In this document: positions 1 through 6,695 of the stretch, piece by piece | Position numbering within the stretch: position 1 is the first letter of the stretch | Layout: each line of letters opens with the position of its first letter | Source of the DNA: an uncultured Clostridia bacterium | GTDB lineage: Bacteria; Bacillota; Clostridia; Christensenellales; Aristaeellaceae | NCBI GenBank assembly: GCA_934647305.1 | Contig: CAKUFI010000034.1 | Coordinates: 1-26,303 of the forward strand | DNA: 26,303 nt | Direction of reading: 5' to 3' | Made by a program: the position numbers and the translations under genes | Notes under the pieces: generated by a model | The model's database searches: none | What the model saw: the letters and a program-made list of their open reading frames with translations, nothing else | What the model was told of the DNA's origin: nothing

Positions 1-158
1 CGAGAGGGTCGCAACCCTCTCGAACTTTCAATCGCGCCCAGCGGCGTGTACGGTGGGCACGGGACGATTTTTGCGCCGGAAAATCCCATTTTCCAGAGCA
101 AAAATCGTTTCCTTGCAGTTTTTGCGCCCGGAAATCTCTTAGATTTCAGCAAAAACTG
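1..158. repeat. Cluster of three large inverted repeats at window start
   Basis: No gene is seen in 1-419. Three strong inverted repeats lie here. Positions 1-9 pair with 14-22 (9 bp, loop CGCA). Positions 64-74 pair with 98-108 (11 bp) and enclose an inner 7-bp stem, 78-84 with 88-94. Positions 116-125 pair with 149-158 (10 bp) and enclose an inner 7-bp stem, 131-137 with 141-147. The last two share one architecture: an outer stem ending in TTTTTGC, a GC-rich internal loop, and an inner stem beginning GGAAA or GAAAT. They look like diverged copies of one nested-hairpin element. Function is unknown; transcript 3' ends or a dispersed palindromic element are possible. Confidence 0.75.
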
Positions 159-230
159 GTGAGGGTGGCCGTGGCGGGGGAGCTTGCTTCCCCGTCCACC
201 AGCTTGTCAAAACCTTTTTTGACAAGCTGA
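157..230 (+). repeat. Dispersed 74-bp repeat, copy 1
   Basis: This segment matches the reverse complement of 26230-26303 at 73 of 74 positions; the only difference is at 170. It contains a perfect 13-bp hairpin, 200-212 with 217-229, loop CCTT. A shorter, degenerate relative appears near 16757-16820. All copies are intergenic, as expected of a dispersed palindromic element. No transposase or reading frame is associated with it. Confidence 0.85.
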
Positions 231-264
231 ATCGGCTCTTCACATGAAGAGCCGATTTTCGTTT
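230..264 (+). terminator. Hairpin plus T-run, likely terminator for a gene upstream of the window
   Basis: Positions 230-241 and 246-257 form a perfect 12-bp stem with loop ACAT. T-rich sequence follows (four Ts, then CGTTT) on the plus strand, which is the layout of a rho-independent terminator. No plus-strand gene ends inside the window before it, so it would serve a gene to the left. It directly abuts the dispersed repeat. Confidence 0.5.
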
Positions 265-293
265 ATGGCAGCGCCGCCGCACTGCGGATCCCC

Positions 294-384
294 GTGGAGA
301 GCGGTGATGGCCGGCGCGCGCCTCTCCACACCCCACCCACTGGCCTGACGACATGCAAGGAAGCGATTTCTCGAAGGAAATCGC
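294..384. repeat. Two further inverted repeats downstream of the GNAT gene
   Basis: Positions 294-301 pair with 322-329 (8 bp). Positions 363-370 pair with 377-384 (8 bp, loop TCGAAG). The second lies 36 bases past the stop of the minus-strand GNAT gene at 420. On that strand it is followed by TTCCTTG, so it may act as a weak terminator for the operon. The T-run is poor, so this remains uncertain. Confidence 0.5.
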
Positions 385-419
385 ATTTGATCGGGCAGCT
401 GCGTCCGCATAAACCAGGC

Positions 420-866
420 CTACAGCTTTTTGTACAGCCGGGCATTCCAGAAGGTCATGCCCAGCTCGTCGATGTAAAAGTGCAGTATAGCGCGCCAGTT
501 TTTGGTCGCCGTGCTCAGCAGGATGTACTGCGCCTCCGCCGAAACGATCTGCGAGACCTGCTCAAACAGCGCGCGTCCCACGCCCTGCGAGCGGCGCTCG
601 GGCACGACGTACAGCTCCTCCACCTCGAAGCAGGGCGTGCCGTCTGCCATGATCGAGCGGGACTCCTGTGAAAGGAACGCCCGGCCGAACAGGTAGGCGA
701 TCACCTTTTCGCCCTCGGTCGCCAGGAACACGCGGTTGCCCTCGATGTCCTCGGGCGTGTTGGCGCGATAGCCGGTGCAGCTCTTCTCGGCCGCCCAGTC
801 CTCAGAAAACGCGATCAGCCGCTCCATCAGCTCCTGCGTCAGCGGAAACTCACGGTATTCGATCAT
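420..866 (-). CDS. GNAT-family N-acetyltransferase
   Basis: This 148-residue protein is the length of a single GNAT domain. The acetyl-CoA binding motif is clear as RRSQGVGRAL at about residues 91-100, preceded by the beta strand VEELYVVPE. GNAT enzymes transfer an acetyl group from acetyl-CoA to an amine; the substrate cannot be read here. A strong ribosome binding site (AAAGGAGG) stands before the ATG at 866. The gene starts 21 bases after the trmD stop, so it is probably the last gene of the operon. In many Firmicutes rplS follows trmD, and this gene occupies that place. A link to ribosomal protein acetylation is possible but not shown. Confidence 0.85.
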   Translation of the reverse strand: MIEYREFPLTQELMERLIAFSEDWAAEKSCTGYRANTPEDIEGNRVFLATEGEKVIAYLFGRAFLSQESRSIMADGTPCFEVEELYVVPERRSQGVGRALFEQVSQIVSAEAQYILLSTATKNWRAILHFYIDELGMTFWNARLYKKL

Positions 867-887
867 CGCACATCCCCCTCCTTTCGG

Positions 888-1634
888 TCAGTCTTCCCGC
901 CGCGCCTCCCCGTCGAGCAGCGCCTGCATGAACTTTTTGTCCTTCTTGTCGAGCGGAAAATCCTTCAGCAGCTCTGGACGGCGGCGATAGGTCAGCTCGA
1001 GCGAGCGGTCGCGCCGCCAGCGGTTGATTTTGGCGTGGTCGCCGGAGAGCAGCACCTCGGGCACCTCCAGCCCCCGGAACTCGCGCGGGCGGGTGTACTG
1101 TGGGTACTCGAGCAGGCCGGAGGAAAAGCTCTCGTCCTCGCTGGACTCGTCGCAGCCCAGCACGCCCGGTATCAGCCGCGCCACCGCGTCGATGATGACC
1201 AGCGCGCCCAACTCGCCCCCGGTGAGCACGTAGTCTCCGATGGAGACCTCCTCGTCGATGGCCAGGTCGATCGCCCGCTGATCCACGCCCTCATAGTGGC
1301 CGCACAGCAGCAGCAGATCGCCGCCCGCGGCCAGCTCCTCGGCCATTTTCTGGTCGAAGGTGCGCCCGCGCGGGGATAGATACAGCCTTTTGCCCGCGAA
1401 GCCGTCCTTCGTCGCGTCCTCGATCGCGTCCACGATGGGCTGCGCCAGCATCACCATGCCCGGCCCGCCGCCGAAGGGATAGTCGTCGGTGTTCTTGTGC
1501 TTGAGCGCGGAATAGGGACGGATGTCGATCACGTCCACCTGGAGGATGCCCTGCTCGATGGCGCGGCTGAGGATGCTGGTTTTGAGCACCGGCTCCACCA
1601 TTTCAGGGAAGATGGTCAGCACCTTAATCTTCAA
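888..1634 (-). CDS. trmD: tRNA (guanine-N1)-methyltransferase TrmD
   Basis: TrmD transfers a methyl group from S-adenosylmethionine to N1 of G37 in tRNAs with a G36-G37 sequence, which prevents +1 frameshifting. The protein has 248 residues, the normal length. It begins MKIKVLTIFPEM and carries the family's FGGGPGMV segment near residue 55. The SPOUT trefoil-knot core is visible as LLLLCGHYEGVDQR and SIGDYVLTGGELG, with a basic C-terminal domain after it. The start at 1634 overlaps the end of rimM by 11 bases, indicating translational coupling. The rimM-trmD pairing is classic in bacteria, so the identification is firm. Confidence 0.97.
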   Translation of the reverse strand: MKIKVLTIFPEMVEPVLKTSILSRAIEQGILQVDVIDIRPYSALKHKNTDDYPFGGGPGMVMLAQPIVDAIEDATKDGFAGKRLYLSPRGRTFDQKMAEELAAGGDLLLLCGHYEGVDQRAIDLAIDEEVSIGDYVLTGGELGALVIIDAVARLIPGVLGCDESSEDESFSSGLLEYPQYTRPREFRGLEVPEVLLSGDHAKINRWRRDRSLELTYRRRPELLKDFPLDKKDKKFMQALLDGEARRED

Positions 1635-2163
1635 AGACAGCCACCTCGTTCAAGCGCTTCGCCTTAAACAGCATCTGCTTTTCGCGCACGTCCACGCGCA
1701 GCACCACGTCCTTGAGCGCGGGCACCAGCACCTCGCCCAGCGGCCCGCGGAACACGTATACGTCGTTTCCGCCCGGCTGCATCACGTCCACCAGCTCGCC
1801 CAGGTCGCGGCCCTCGTCGTCCGCGCCGTGACAGCCGATCAGATCGCAGATGAACTCCGCGTCCTCGGGCAGCTCCACCGCGTGCTCGCGGTCGATGTAG
1901 AGCAGCTGTCCGCGCAGCTTTTCGGCCTCATTGCGGTCGGAAACACCCTCAAGCAGCAGGTACGCGCCGCTCTTGTCCACCCGGGCGGAGAGCACCTGAA
2001 CCGGCTCATACTGCCCGTTTTTCTCAAAAAAGACCTGTTCAAGGTCATAGAACCGCTCCGGGTCGCAGGTCACAGGCTTCACCTTGACCTCGCCGCGAAT
2101 CCCCTGCGGCTTGAGCACCTCGCCGATGAGCAGGTGCGTAGAAAGCGTATGCGGATCGTTCAT
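1624..2163 (-). CDS. rimM: 16S rRNA processing protein RimM
   Basis: RimM helps mature the 30S subunit head, where it binds S19. This 179-residue protein has the two expected parts. The N-terminal beta-barrel starts near LLIGEVLKPQGIRGEVKV, and the C-terminal PRC-barrel runs from about residue 97 (EFICDLIGCHGADDEG). The ATG at 2163 directly abuts the stop codon of the upstream nuclease gene (TGAATG), and its ribosome binding site GGAGG lies inside the nuclease end. Translation is therefore probably coupled. It overlaps trmD by 11 bases downstream. Confidence 0.95.
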   Translation of the reverse strand: MNDPHTLSTHLLIGEVLKPQGIRGEVKVKPVTCDPERFYDLEQVFFEKNGQYEPVQVLSARVDKSGAYLLLEGVSDRNEAEKLRGQLLYIDREHAVELPEDAEFICDLIGCHGADDEGRDLGELVDVMQPGGNDVYVFRGPLGEVLVPALKDVVLRVDVREKQMLFKAKRLNEVAVFED

Positions 2164-2931
2164 TCAGTCCTCCAGTCTGAGAAAGGCGCACAGCGCCTCG
2201 TGATCGGACAGGTACTTGCCAAACGGTTTGTCGTTCCAGGCGACCGGCTCCCGCTCGGCCTCAAAGCCCTTCGTAAAGATGTAGTCGATCTGCGGCTGCT
2301 CCATTTTGCGGCCGAAATCGTGCCAGGACGCGGGAAAATCCGGCGTCTGGCAGGTCAGCCTGACCTCCGGGTGCGTCAGGAACACCTTGATCGGCGCGCT
2401 GTCCGGCGCGGCGTTCATGTCGCCCATCAGGATGACCGGCAGGTCAAATCGCGCGAGGTCGCGCTTCATGCGCTCCATCAGCGCAGTCGCTCCCAGCACG
2501 CGCGCCTCGTCGGAGACGTGGTCCAGGTGGGTGTTGTACAGGTGGAACAGCCGGTTCGTGTCCAGCGTCCGCAGCATGACGTGCGTGCACACGCGCGGGC
2601 ACTCGGACTGGTTTTCATACCTCGAGCCGGGCACGTCGGGCGTGCCGGACAGCCAGAAGGTCTCCAGGCTCATCAGCTCGAACCGGTCGCGCCGAAAGCC
2701 GATCATGTTGTTCTCCCCGCCGTAGTCTGCGTCCCGTCCGCAGCCCACGAACAGGTACTCGCCCAGCCACCGCTTCAGGAAGTCGCCCATCGCTGGCAGC
2801 ACCTCCTGAAAGCCGACCGCGTCCGGCTTTTCCGCGTCCAGTTTGTCCAGCACCAGTCCCTTGCGAAATTCCCAACGGTTTTCCGCGTCGTAGTCGTTGT
2901 CGCACCGCAGGTTAAACGTCACAATCTTCAT
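2164..2931 (-). CDS. Endonuclease/exonuclease/phosphatase (EEP) family hydrolase
   Basis: A 255-residue single-domain EEP-fold metal-dependent phosphodiesterase. The catalytic set is complete: N7 (TFNLR), E43 (FQE), H135 and D137 (YNTHLDH), D171 and N173 (GDMNA), D216 (IDYIF), and D243-H244 (SDHEA). No signal peptide is visible, so it is probably cytoplasmic. Family members cleave DNA, RNA, phosphoinositides or other phosphodiesters; the substrate cannot be assigned. The gene sits inside the ffh-rpsP-khpA / rimM-trmD operon, where most Firmicutes have no such gene. It begins after an AAAGGAG site (2939-2945), and the 30-bp repeat array starts only 2 bases further upstream. Its stop is fused to the rimM start codon. 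Confidence 0.9.
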   Translation of the reverse strand: MKIVTFNLRCDNDYDAENRWEFRKGLVLDKLDAEKPDAVGFQEVLPAMGDFLKRWLGEYLFVGCGRDADYGGENNMIGFRRDRFELMSLETFWLSGTPDVPGSRYENQSECPRVCTHVMLRTLDTNRLFHLYNTHLDHVSDEARVLGATALMERMKRDLARFDLPVILMGDMNAAPDSAPIKVFLTHPEVRLTCQTPDFPASWHDFGRKMEQPQIDYIFTKGFEAEREPVAWNDKPFGKYLSDHEALCAFLRLED

Positions 2932-2947
2932 TACATTTCTCCTTTAA

Positions 2948-3157
2948 GGCAAGCTGAGCCTGCACGCACTTGCTGCCGGCAGGCTCAGCCTGCATCCACT
3001 TGCTGCCGGCAGGCTCAGCCTGCATCCACTTGCTGCCGGCAGGCTGAGCCTGCATCCACTTGCTGCCGGCAGGCAGTGCCTGCATCCACTTGCTGCCGTC
3101 AGGCTGAGCCTGCATTCACTTGCTGACGGCAGGCAGTGCCTGCATCCACTTGCTGCC
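2948..3157. repeat. Seven tandem 30-bp palindromic repeats
   Basis: Seven head-to-tail units of exactly 30 bp begin at 2948, 2978, 3008, 3038, 3068, 3098 and 3128, with no spacers. Each unit holds a near-perfect dyad at unit positions 2-16 (GCAGGCT, one central base, AGCCTGC). Four of the six unit junctions give a second palindrome, CTGCCGGCAG. In units 5 and 7, positions 8 and 10 both change (T to A and A to T), keeping the symmetry. In unit 6, positions 2 and 29 change together (G to T and C to A), keeping the complementarity of the unit ends. The period is a multiple of three, so several frames stay open, including a minus-strand peptide repeating MQAEPAGSKW. I see no good ribosome binding site for it. 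Confidence 0.95.
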
Positions 3158-3385
3158 GCGCATCCTGTCGACGAATTCGGGAACCATAAATTGGAGTTCC
3201 CGAATTCTGCGGTTTTCCGGGAGTTCCCGGAAAACTCCTGTCGGTGTCGCCGACTGCGCGCGAACTCACAGCGCAGGCATAGGAACAGGGCCGCTGTACC
3301 TGCGGGCGGCAGGGTTGTCCGGGGCGGCAAAGCGGATGCCCGGTACAAAAACGGAGCTCAAGCGCGCGGCTCAAGCCCCTTTGGG
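3158..3385. other. Gene-free segment with paired hairpins between khpA and the repeat array
   Basis: No gene is supported here. Two strong inverted repeats stand out. Positions 3173-3184 pair with 3196-3207 (12 bp, 11-base loop). Positions 3212-3222 pair with 3225-3235 (11 bp, 2-base centre). Both contain GGAGTTCCCG (3193-3202 and 3220-3229), so alternative pairing between them is possible. Smaller stems follow at 3240-3254 and 3254-3276. Neither large hairpin has a T-run on the minus strand, so they are not ordinary terminators. No promoter for the downstream genes was recognised. Confidence 0.7.
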
Positions 3386-3613
3386 TTACACGATCTCGAC
3401 AAACACCGGCTTCTCGTCCTTGACCGTCGCCGCCTTAACCAGCGTGCGGATGGCCTTGGCGATGCGGCCCTGGCGGCCGATGACCTTGCCCATGTCCTCC
3501 GGCGCGACGTGCAGCTCGAGAACGACCGACTCGGGGCCGTCCTTCTCCACCACCTCGACCGCGTCCGGGTTTTCAACCAGGGACTGGGCAATATACTTTA
3601 CAAGTTCCAGCAT
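3386..3613 (-). CDS. khpA: KH-domain RNA-binding protein KhpA (YlqC family)
   Basis: This 75-residue protein is a single KH domain. The RNA-binding GXXG loop is visible as GRQG in the segment MGKVIGRQGRIAKAIRTLV, about residues 41-59. KhpA proteins bind RNA broadly and, in streptococci, act with KhpB in cell division control. The position directly after rpsP (19 bases between them) is the typical Firmicutes arrangement, which supports the call. The start at 3613 follows a TAGGAGGATT ribosome binding site. Downstream, the usual neighbour rimM is displaced by hairpins, tandem repeats and a nuclease gene. Confidence 0.93.
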   Translation of the reverse strand: MLELVKYIAQSLVENPDAVEVVEKDGPESVVLELHVAPEDMGKVIGRQGRIAKAIRTLVKAATVKDEKPVFVEIV

Positions 3614-3632
3614 GACTGAATCCTCCTATGAA

Positions 3633-3872
3633 TTAGAGGACGCCGCCCTTCTTGAGCAGAGCGCGGGTGGTGTCGGTGGGCTGGGCGCCGGTGGACAGCC
3701 AGTACTTGGCGCGCTCGTCGTTGATCTTCAGCTCCACGGGCTCGGACACGGGATTGTAGTAGCCGATCTCCTCGATGGCGCGGCCGTTGCGGGCGCTGCG
3801 GCTGTCGATGACGACGATGCGGTAGAAGGGGGTCTTCTTCATGCCCATTCTCTTCAGACGAATCTTAACCAT
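3633..3872 (-). CDS. rpsP: 30S ribosomal protein S16
   Basis: This 79-residue protein is the normal length for S16, which binds 16S rRNA in the 30S body and helps assembly. The N-terminus MVKIRLKRMGMKKTPFYRIVV, followed by SRSARNGR and EEIGYYNP, is diagnostic. A strong TAGGAGGAAG ribosome binding site precedes the ATG at 3872. It lies between ffh and khpA, as in many Firmicutes. Confidence 0.98.
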   Translation of the reverse strand: MVKIRLKRMGMKKTPFYRIVVIDSRSARNGRAIEEIGYYNPVSEPVELKINDERAKYWLSTGAQPTDTTRALLKKGGVL

Positions 3873-3932
3873 TGTGATCTTCCTCCTAAAATTTATATGA
3901 ATAGAGAACTTTCATTCTGTATTCAAGCGGAT

Positions 3933-5276
3933 TTATCGGGCGCCCTTGAAGGGCATGCGCAGTCTCCCGCGCTTTCCCCCGCCCATGACTTCCTTCATCA
4001 TCTGGCGGGTCTGCTCAAACTGCTTGAGCAGCAGGTTGACCTCCTGGACGGTGGTTCCGCTGCCCGCGGCGATGCGGCGCTTGCGGCTGGCGTTGAGGAT
4101 GTCGGGATTGCGGCGCTCCATGCGGGTCATGGAGTAGATGATGGCGCAGGTTTTGGCCTGCTGCTTGGCGATCTTGTCCTCGTCGATGGAGATATCGCCC
4201 AGCTTGCTGCCCACCCCGGGAATCATCTTGAGCAGGTCGGTGACCGAGCCCATCTTCTTCATCTGCTGCATCTGGGTCAGGAAGTCGTCCAGCGTGAAGG
4301 ACTGGGTGCGCAGCTTGTGCTCCAGCTCCGATGCCGACTTCTCGTCGAAGCTGTCCTGCGCCTTTTCAATCAGCGTCAGCACGTCGCCCATGCCCAGGAT
4401 TCGGCTGGCCATGCGATCGGGATAGAAGGGCTCGATGTCGGTCAGCTTCTCGCCGGTGCCGCTGAACTTGATGGGCTTGCCGGTGACGGCCTTGACCGAG
4501 ATGGCTGCGCCGCCGCGGGTGTCGCCGTCCAGCTTGGTCAGGATCACGCCGTCCACGCCCAGGTTTTTATTGAAGGTATCGGCCACGTTGACCGCGTCCT
4601 GACCGGTCATGGCGTCCACGACCAGCAGGATTTCCTGCGGCTTCACGGTGTCGCGCACGTTGCGCAGCTCCTGCATCAGGTGCTCGTCGATGTGCAGGCG
4701 GCCTGCCGTATCCAGGATCACCGGGTCGCGGCCATAGTACCGGGCGTACTCGACGGCCTCCTGCGCGATCTTGACCGGGTCGCCTTGGCCGCGCTCAAAG
4801 ACCTCGACCCCCACCTGGGAGCCCACCACCTGCAGCTGCTTGATGGCGGCAGGACGGTACACGTCGCAGGCGACCAGGAGCGGCTTTTTGCCCTGCTTTT
4901 TGAGCATGCCGCCCAGCTTTCCGGCCATCGTGGTCTTGCCCGCGCCCTGCAGGCCGCAGAGCATATAGATGGTCGGGGCGGTCGGCGAGTAGGTCAGCTT
5001 GGAGCCCGTGCCGCCGATGAGCTCGGTCAGCTCCTCGTTGACGATCTTGATGACCTGCTGACCGGGTGTCAGGCTTTCCAGGATGTCCGCGCCCACGGCC
5101 CGGTCGGTCACCTTTTTCACAAAGTCCTTGACCACGGCATAGTTGACGTCGGCCTCGAGCAGCGCCATGCGCACCTCTCTCATCGCGGTCTTGACGTCCT
5201 GCTCAGACAGCTTGCCCTTGCTGCTCAGTTTGCGGAATGCAGCGGTCAGCTTCTCGGTCAATCCCTCAAATGCCAT
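3933..5276 (-). CDS. ffh: Signal recognition particle protein Ffh (SRP54)
   Basis: Ffh is the GTPase of the signal recognition particle. It binds 4.5S/6S RNA and signal peptides and delivers ribosomes to FtsY at the membrane. The 447 residues hold the N-terminal helical bundle (about 1-95), the GTPase domain with P-loop GLQGAGKTT (108-116), DTAGR (189-193) and TKLD (247-250), and the methionine-rich M domain (about 300-447). The M domain ends in a glycine- and basic-rich tail. It starts 7 bases after the ylxM stop, so the two are cotranscribed. The SRP RNA gene is not in this window. Confidence 0.98.
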   Translation of the reverse strand: MAFEGLTEKLTAAFRKLSSKGKLSEQDVKTAMREVRMALLEADVNYAVVKDFVKKVTDRAVGADILESLTPGQQVIKIVNEELTELIGGTGSKLTYSPTAPTIYMLCGLQGAGKTTMAGKLGGMLKKQGKKPLLVACDVYRPAAIKQLQVVGSQVGVEVFERGQGDPVKIAQEAVEYARYYGRDPVILDTAGRLHIDEHLMQELRNVRDTVKPQEILLVVDAMTGQDAVNVADTFNKNLGVDGVILTKLDGDTRGGAAISVKAVTGKPIKFSGTGEKLTDIEPFYPDRMASRILGMGDVLTLIEKAQDSFDEKSASELEHKLRTQSFTLDDFLTQMQQMKKMGSVTDLLKMIPGVGSKLGDISIDEDKIAKQQAKTCAIIYSMTRMERRNPDILNASRKRRIAAGSGTTVQEVNLLLKQFEQTRQMMKEVMGGGKRGRLRMPFKGAR

Positions 5277-5283
5277 GCCACGA

Positions 5284-5634
5284 TCACCTCTCTATTCTTT
5301 CAATCAGTTCAAGCGAAGCGCGCGCCCTGTCAAGCGCCCCCTCGCTGCCCGGCTGCGGGCGGATATTTCCCAGCTCCTCCCGGCAGGCCGCGACCGCCTT
5401 TTCCATCTCGCGGTAGCGCCTGACCAGGCCGAGCATGTCCTCGTACTTTACCAGCTGCGCCTCGGCGGCCTTGATCGCGTCGTGCACGCCCTGGCGGCTG
5501 ATGCCCAGCTGATCGGCGATTTCCTGAAAGGTCAGATCCTCCTCCAGTCTCAGGGAAAGAATCTGCCGCCGGTGCTCGGTCAGAAGCGGCGCGTAGAAAT
5601 CCATGAGCACGGTCAGCTCAAAGCGCTTATCCAC
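5284..5634 (-). CDS. ylxM: YlxM family putative helix-turn-helix protein
   Basis: This 116-residue protein matches the YlxM/UPF0122 family found just before ffh. A sigma-70 region-4-like helix-turn-helix is visible as TFQEIADQLGISRQGVHDAIK at about residues 34-54. It begins with the family-typical segment FYAPLLTEHRRQILSLRLEEDLT. In other bacteria YlxM has been linked to modulation of SRP GTPase activity; here the role rests on family and position. It is the first gene of the operon and lies 43 bases downstream of a consensus promoter. Confidence 0.93.
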   Translation of the reverse strand: MDKRFELTVLMDFYAPLLTEHRRQILSLRLEEDLTFQEIADQLGISRQGVHDAIKAAEAQLVKYEDMLGLVRRYREMEKAVAACREELGNIRPQPGSEGALDRARASLELIERIER

Positions 5635-5676
5635 GGCCCGCCTCCTGTAAAGTCATTCACATTGACAACGAAAGGT

Positions 5677-5705
5677 ATTATACCCCCTGTGCGCCGTCTT
5701 GTCAA
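5677..5705 (-). promoter_or_regulatory. Promoter of the ylxM-ffh operon
   Basis: On the minus strand, TTGACA (5700-5705) and TATAAT (5677-5682) are separated by exactly 17 bases. Both hexamers are perfect consensus in a GC-rich setting. The nearest gene downstream is ylxM (start 5634). This is probably the main promoter for the SRP operon. Confidence 0.9.
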
Positions 5706-5777
5706 GTCTTTTCCCTTGCTATCCGTCTATTTAACACGCCGCGCGCATACCCTGACTGTGAAACGGGGGGATAGCGC

Positions 5778-6629
5778 ATGAAAACCATGCTCATTCGAAG
5801 AAGCCGGCGTCCATCTCAGCTGACGAAGGCGCTGATTTTCCTGGGAATCGCACTGCTGGCCTACGCGATCACGGCGCTGGGCGGGGCCAAAAAGGCGACG
5901 GTTGAGACCGTGAAGGGCGCCGAGCTGGTCACGCAGGAATACAACGTGCCGGAGCAGAACCTGCACATGATCTCCTTCGGCGTGTACGACACCGAGGCCG
6001 AGGCGCGCGTCGAGGCGGCGCGGTATGTCGGCCGGGGCACGGCGGGCTACATCTACCCGGCCTCGCGGCTGTTCGTGATCGCGGCGGGCTACGAAGCGCG
6101 GGAGGATGCGCAGCGCGTCGCCGAGCAGCTTCAGTCAGCCGAGGGCATTGCCTGCGAGGTGCTCTCGGTCAAGAGTGAGCCGGTCTGCCTGAAGATCACC
6201 GCCGCCCAGGCACAGATTCAGGCGCTCGTCTCCTGCGACGCGACGCTGCGCGAGGCGCTGAGCGAGCTGGGGCAGCTGTCCTTCGCGCTGGACGGGGCGA
6301 ATTCGGACTACCTGCAGGTCACGAGCCGCCTGCAGGACACGCTCGACCGCACCGCGCTGGCCGCGTCGTCTCTGCGCGAGGACTACCAGCTCGCCGGGGA
6401 CGCGATCGGCGGCGGGTACCTGCGCCTGCTGAACGCCTACTCGAGCTCCATCCGACAGCTGCTCACCGACAGCGCCGCCACCACCCTCGCCTTCTCCAGC
6501 CGCCTCAAGTACGCCTTCCTCGACAACCGCCTGGCCTATATCCAGTTTCTGCAGGGGCTGAGCGGCTCGGTCGAGCAAAACGGCCGCAGGGAAGCCGCCC
6601 TGCCGTCCGGGCCTCGGGAAGCGGCATGA
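5778..6629 (+). CDS. Membrane-anchored SPOR-domain protein
   Basis: This 283-residue protein has a short basic N-terminus, one membrane segment (about residues 18-35) and an extracytoplasmic remainder. Residues about 61-133 look like a SPOR domain: HMISFGVYDTEAEAR, later YIYPASRLFVIAAGYEAREDA and a closing CEVLSV, the usual beta-alpha-beta pattern. SPOR domains bind denuded peptidoglycan glycan strands at division or sporulation septa. The rest (about 140-283) is predicted helical with no motif I recognise. It stands alone, divergent from ylxM. Its ribosome binding site is only a run of Gs before the ATG (GGGGGGATAGCGC). No convincing promoter was found. Confidence 0.75.
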   Translation: MKTMLIRRSRRPSQLTKALIFLGIALLAYAITALGGAKKATVETVKGAELVTQEYNVPEQNLHMISFGVYDTEAEARVEAARYVGRGTAGYIYPASRLFVIAAGYEAREDAQRVAEQLQSAEGIACEVLSVKSEPVCLKITAAQAQIQALVSCDATLREALSELGQLSFALDGANSDYLQVTSRLQDTLDRTALAASSLREDYQLAGDAIGGGYLRLLNAYSSSIRQLLTDSAATTLAFSSRLKYAFLDNRLAYIQFLQGLSGSVEQNGRREAALPSGPREAA

Positions 6630-6632
6630 AAA

Positions 6633-6658
6633 GAGGCCCCGGAACGCTCCGGAGCCTC
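6633..6658 (-). terminator. Shared, probably bidirectional terminator between the SPOR gene and pepC
   Basis: Positions 6633-6643 pair with 6648-6658: 11 positions with one mismatch and a 4-base loop. On the minus strand the stem is followed directly by TTTT, so it fits best as the pepC terminator. On the plus strand it starts 4 bases after the SPOR gene stop, but the T-run comes only after seven further bases. Confidence 0.75.
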
Positions 6659-6695
6659 GTAAAACCGTTTTTCTCAGGGAAATGGGGCAGGCAGA

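Noticed and set aside
1522..3126. A 534-codon plus-strand frame opposite rimM and the nuclease, ending in the repeats
   Set aside because: Antisense shadow. The Cys-rich repeat tail is only the 30-bp array read in another frame.
2948..3157. CRISPR array
   Set aside because: The seven 30-bp units are directly adjacent with no spacers, and no cas gene is present. It is a simple tandem repeat.
3120..5423. A 767-codon plus-strand frame opposite ffh, rpsP and khpA
   Set aside because: It is antisense to three well-supported genes, has no recognisable domain, and is repetitive in L, H, D and A.
5662..5682. Plus-strand promoter TTGACA with TATTAT/TTATAC for the SPOR gene
   Set aside because: The spacing between hexamers is only about 9-10 bases, far too short; the site overlaps the real minus-strand promoter of ylxM.
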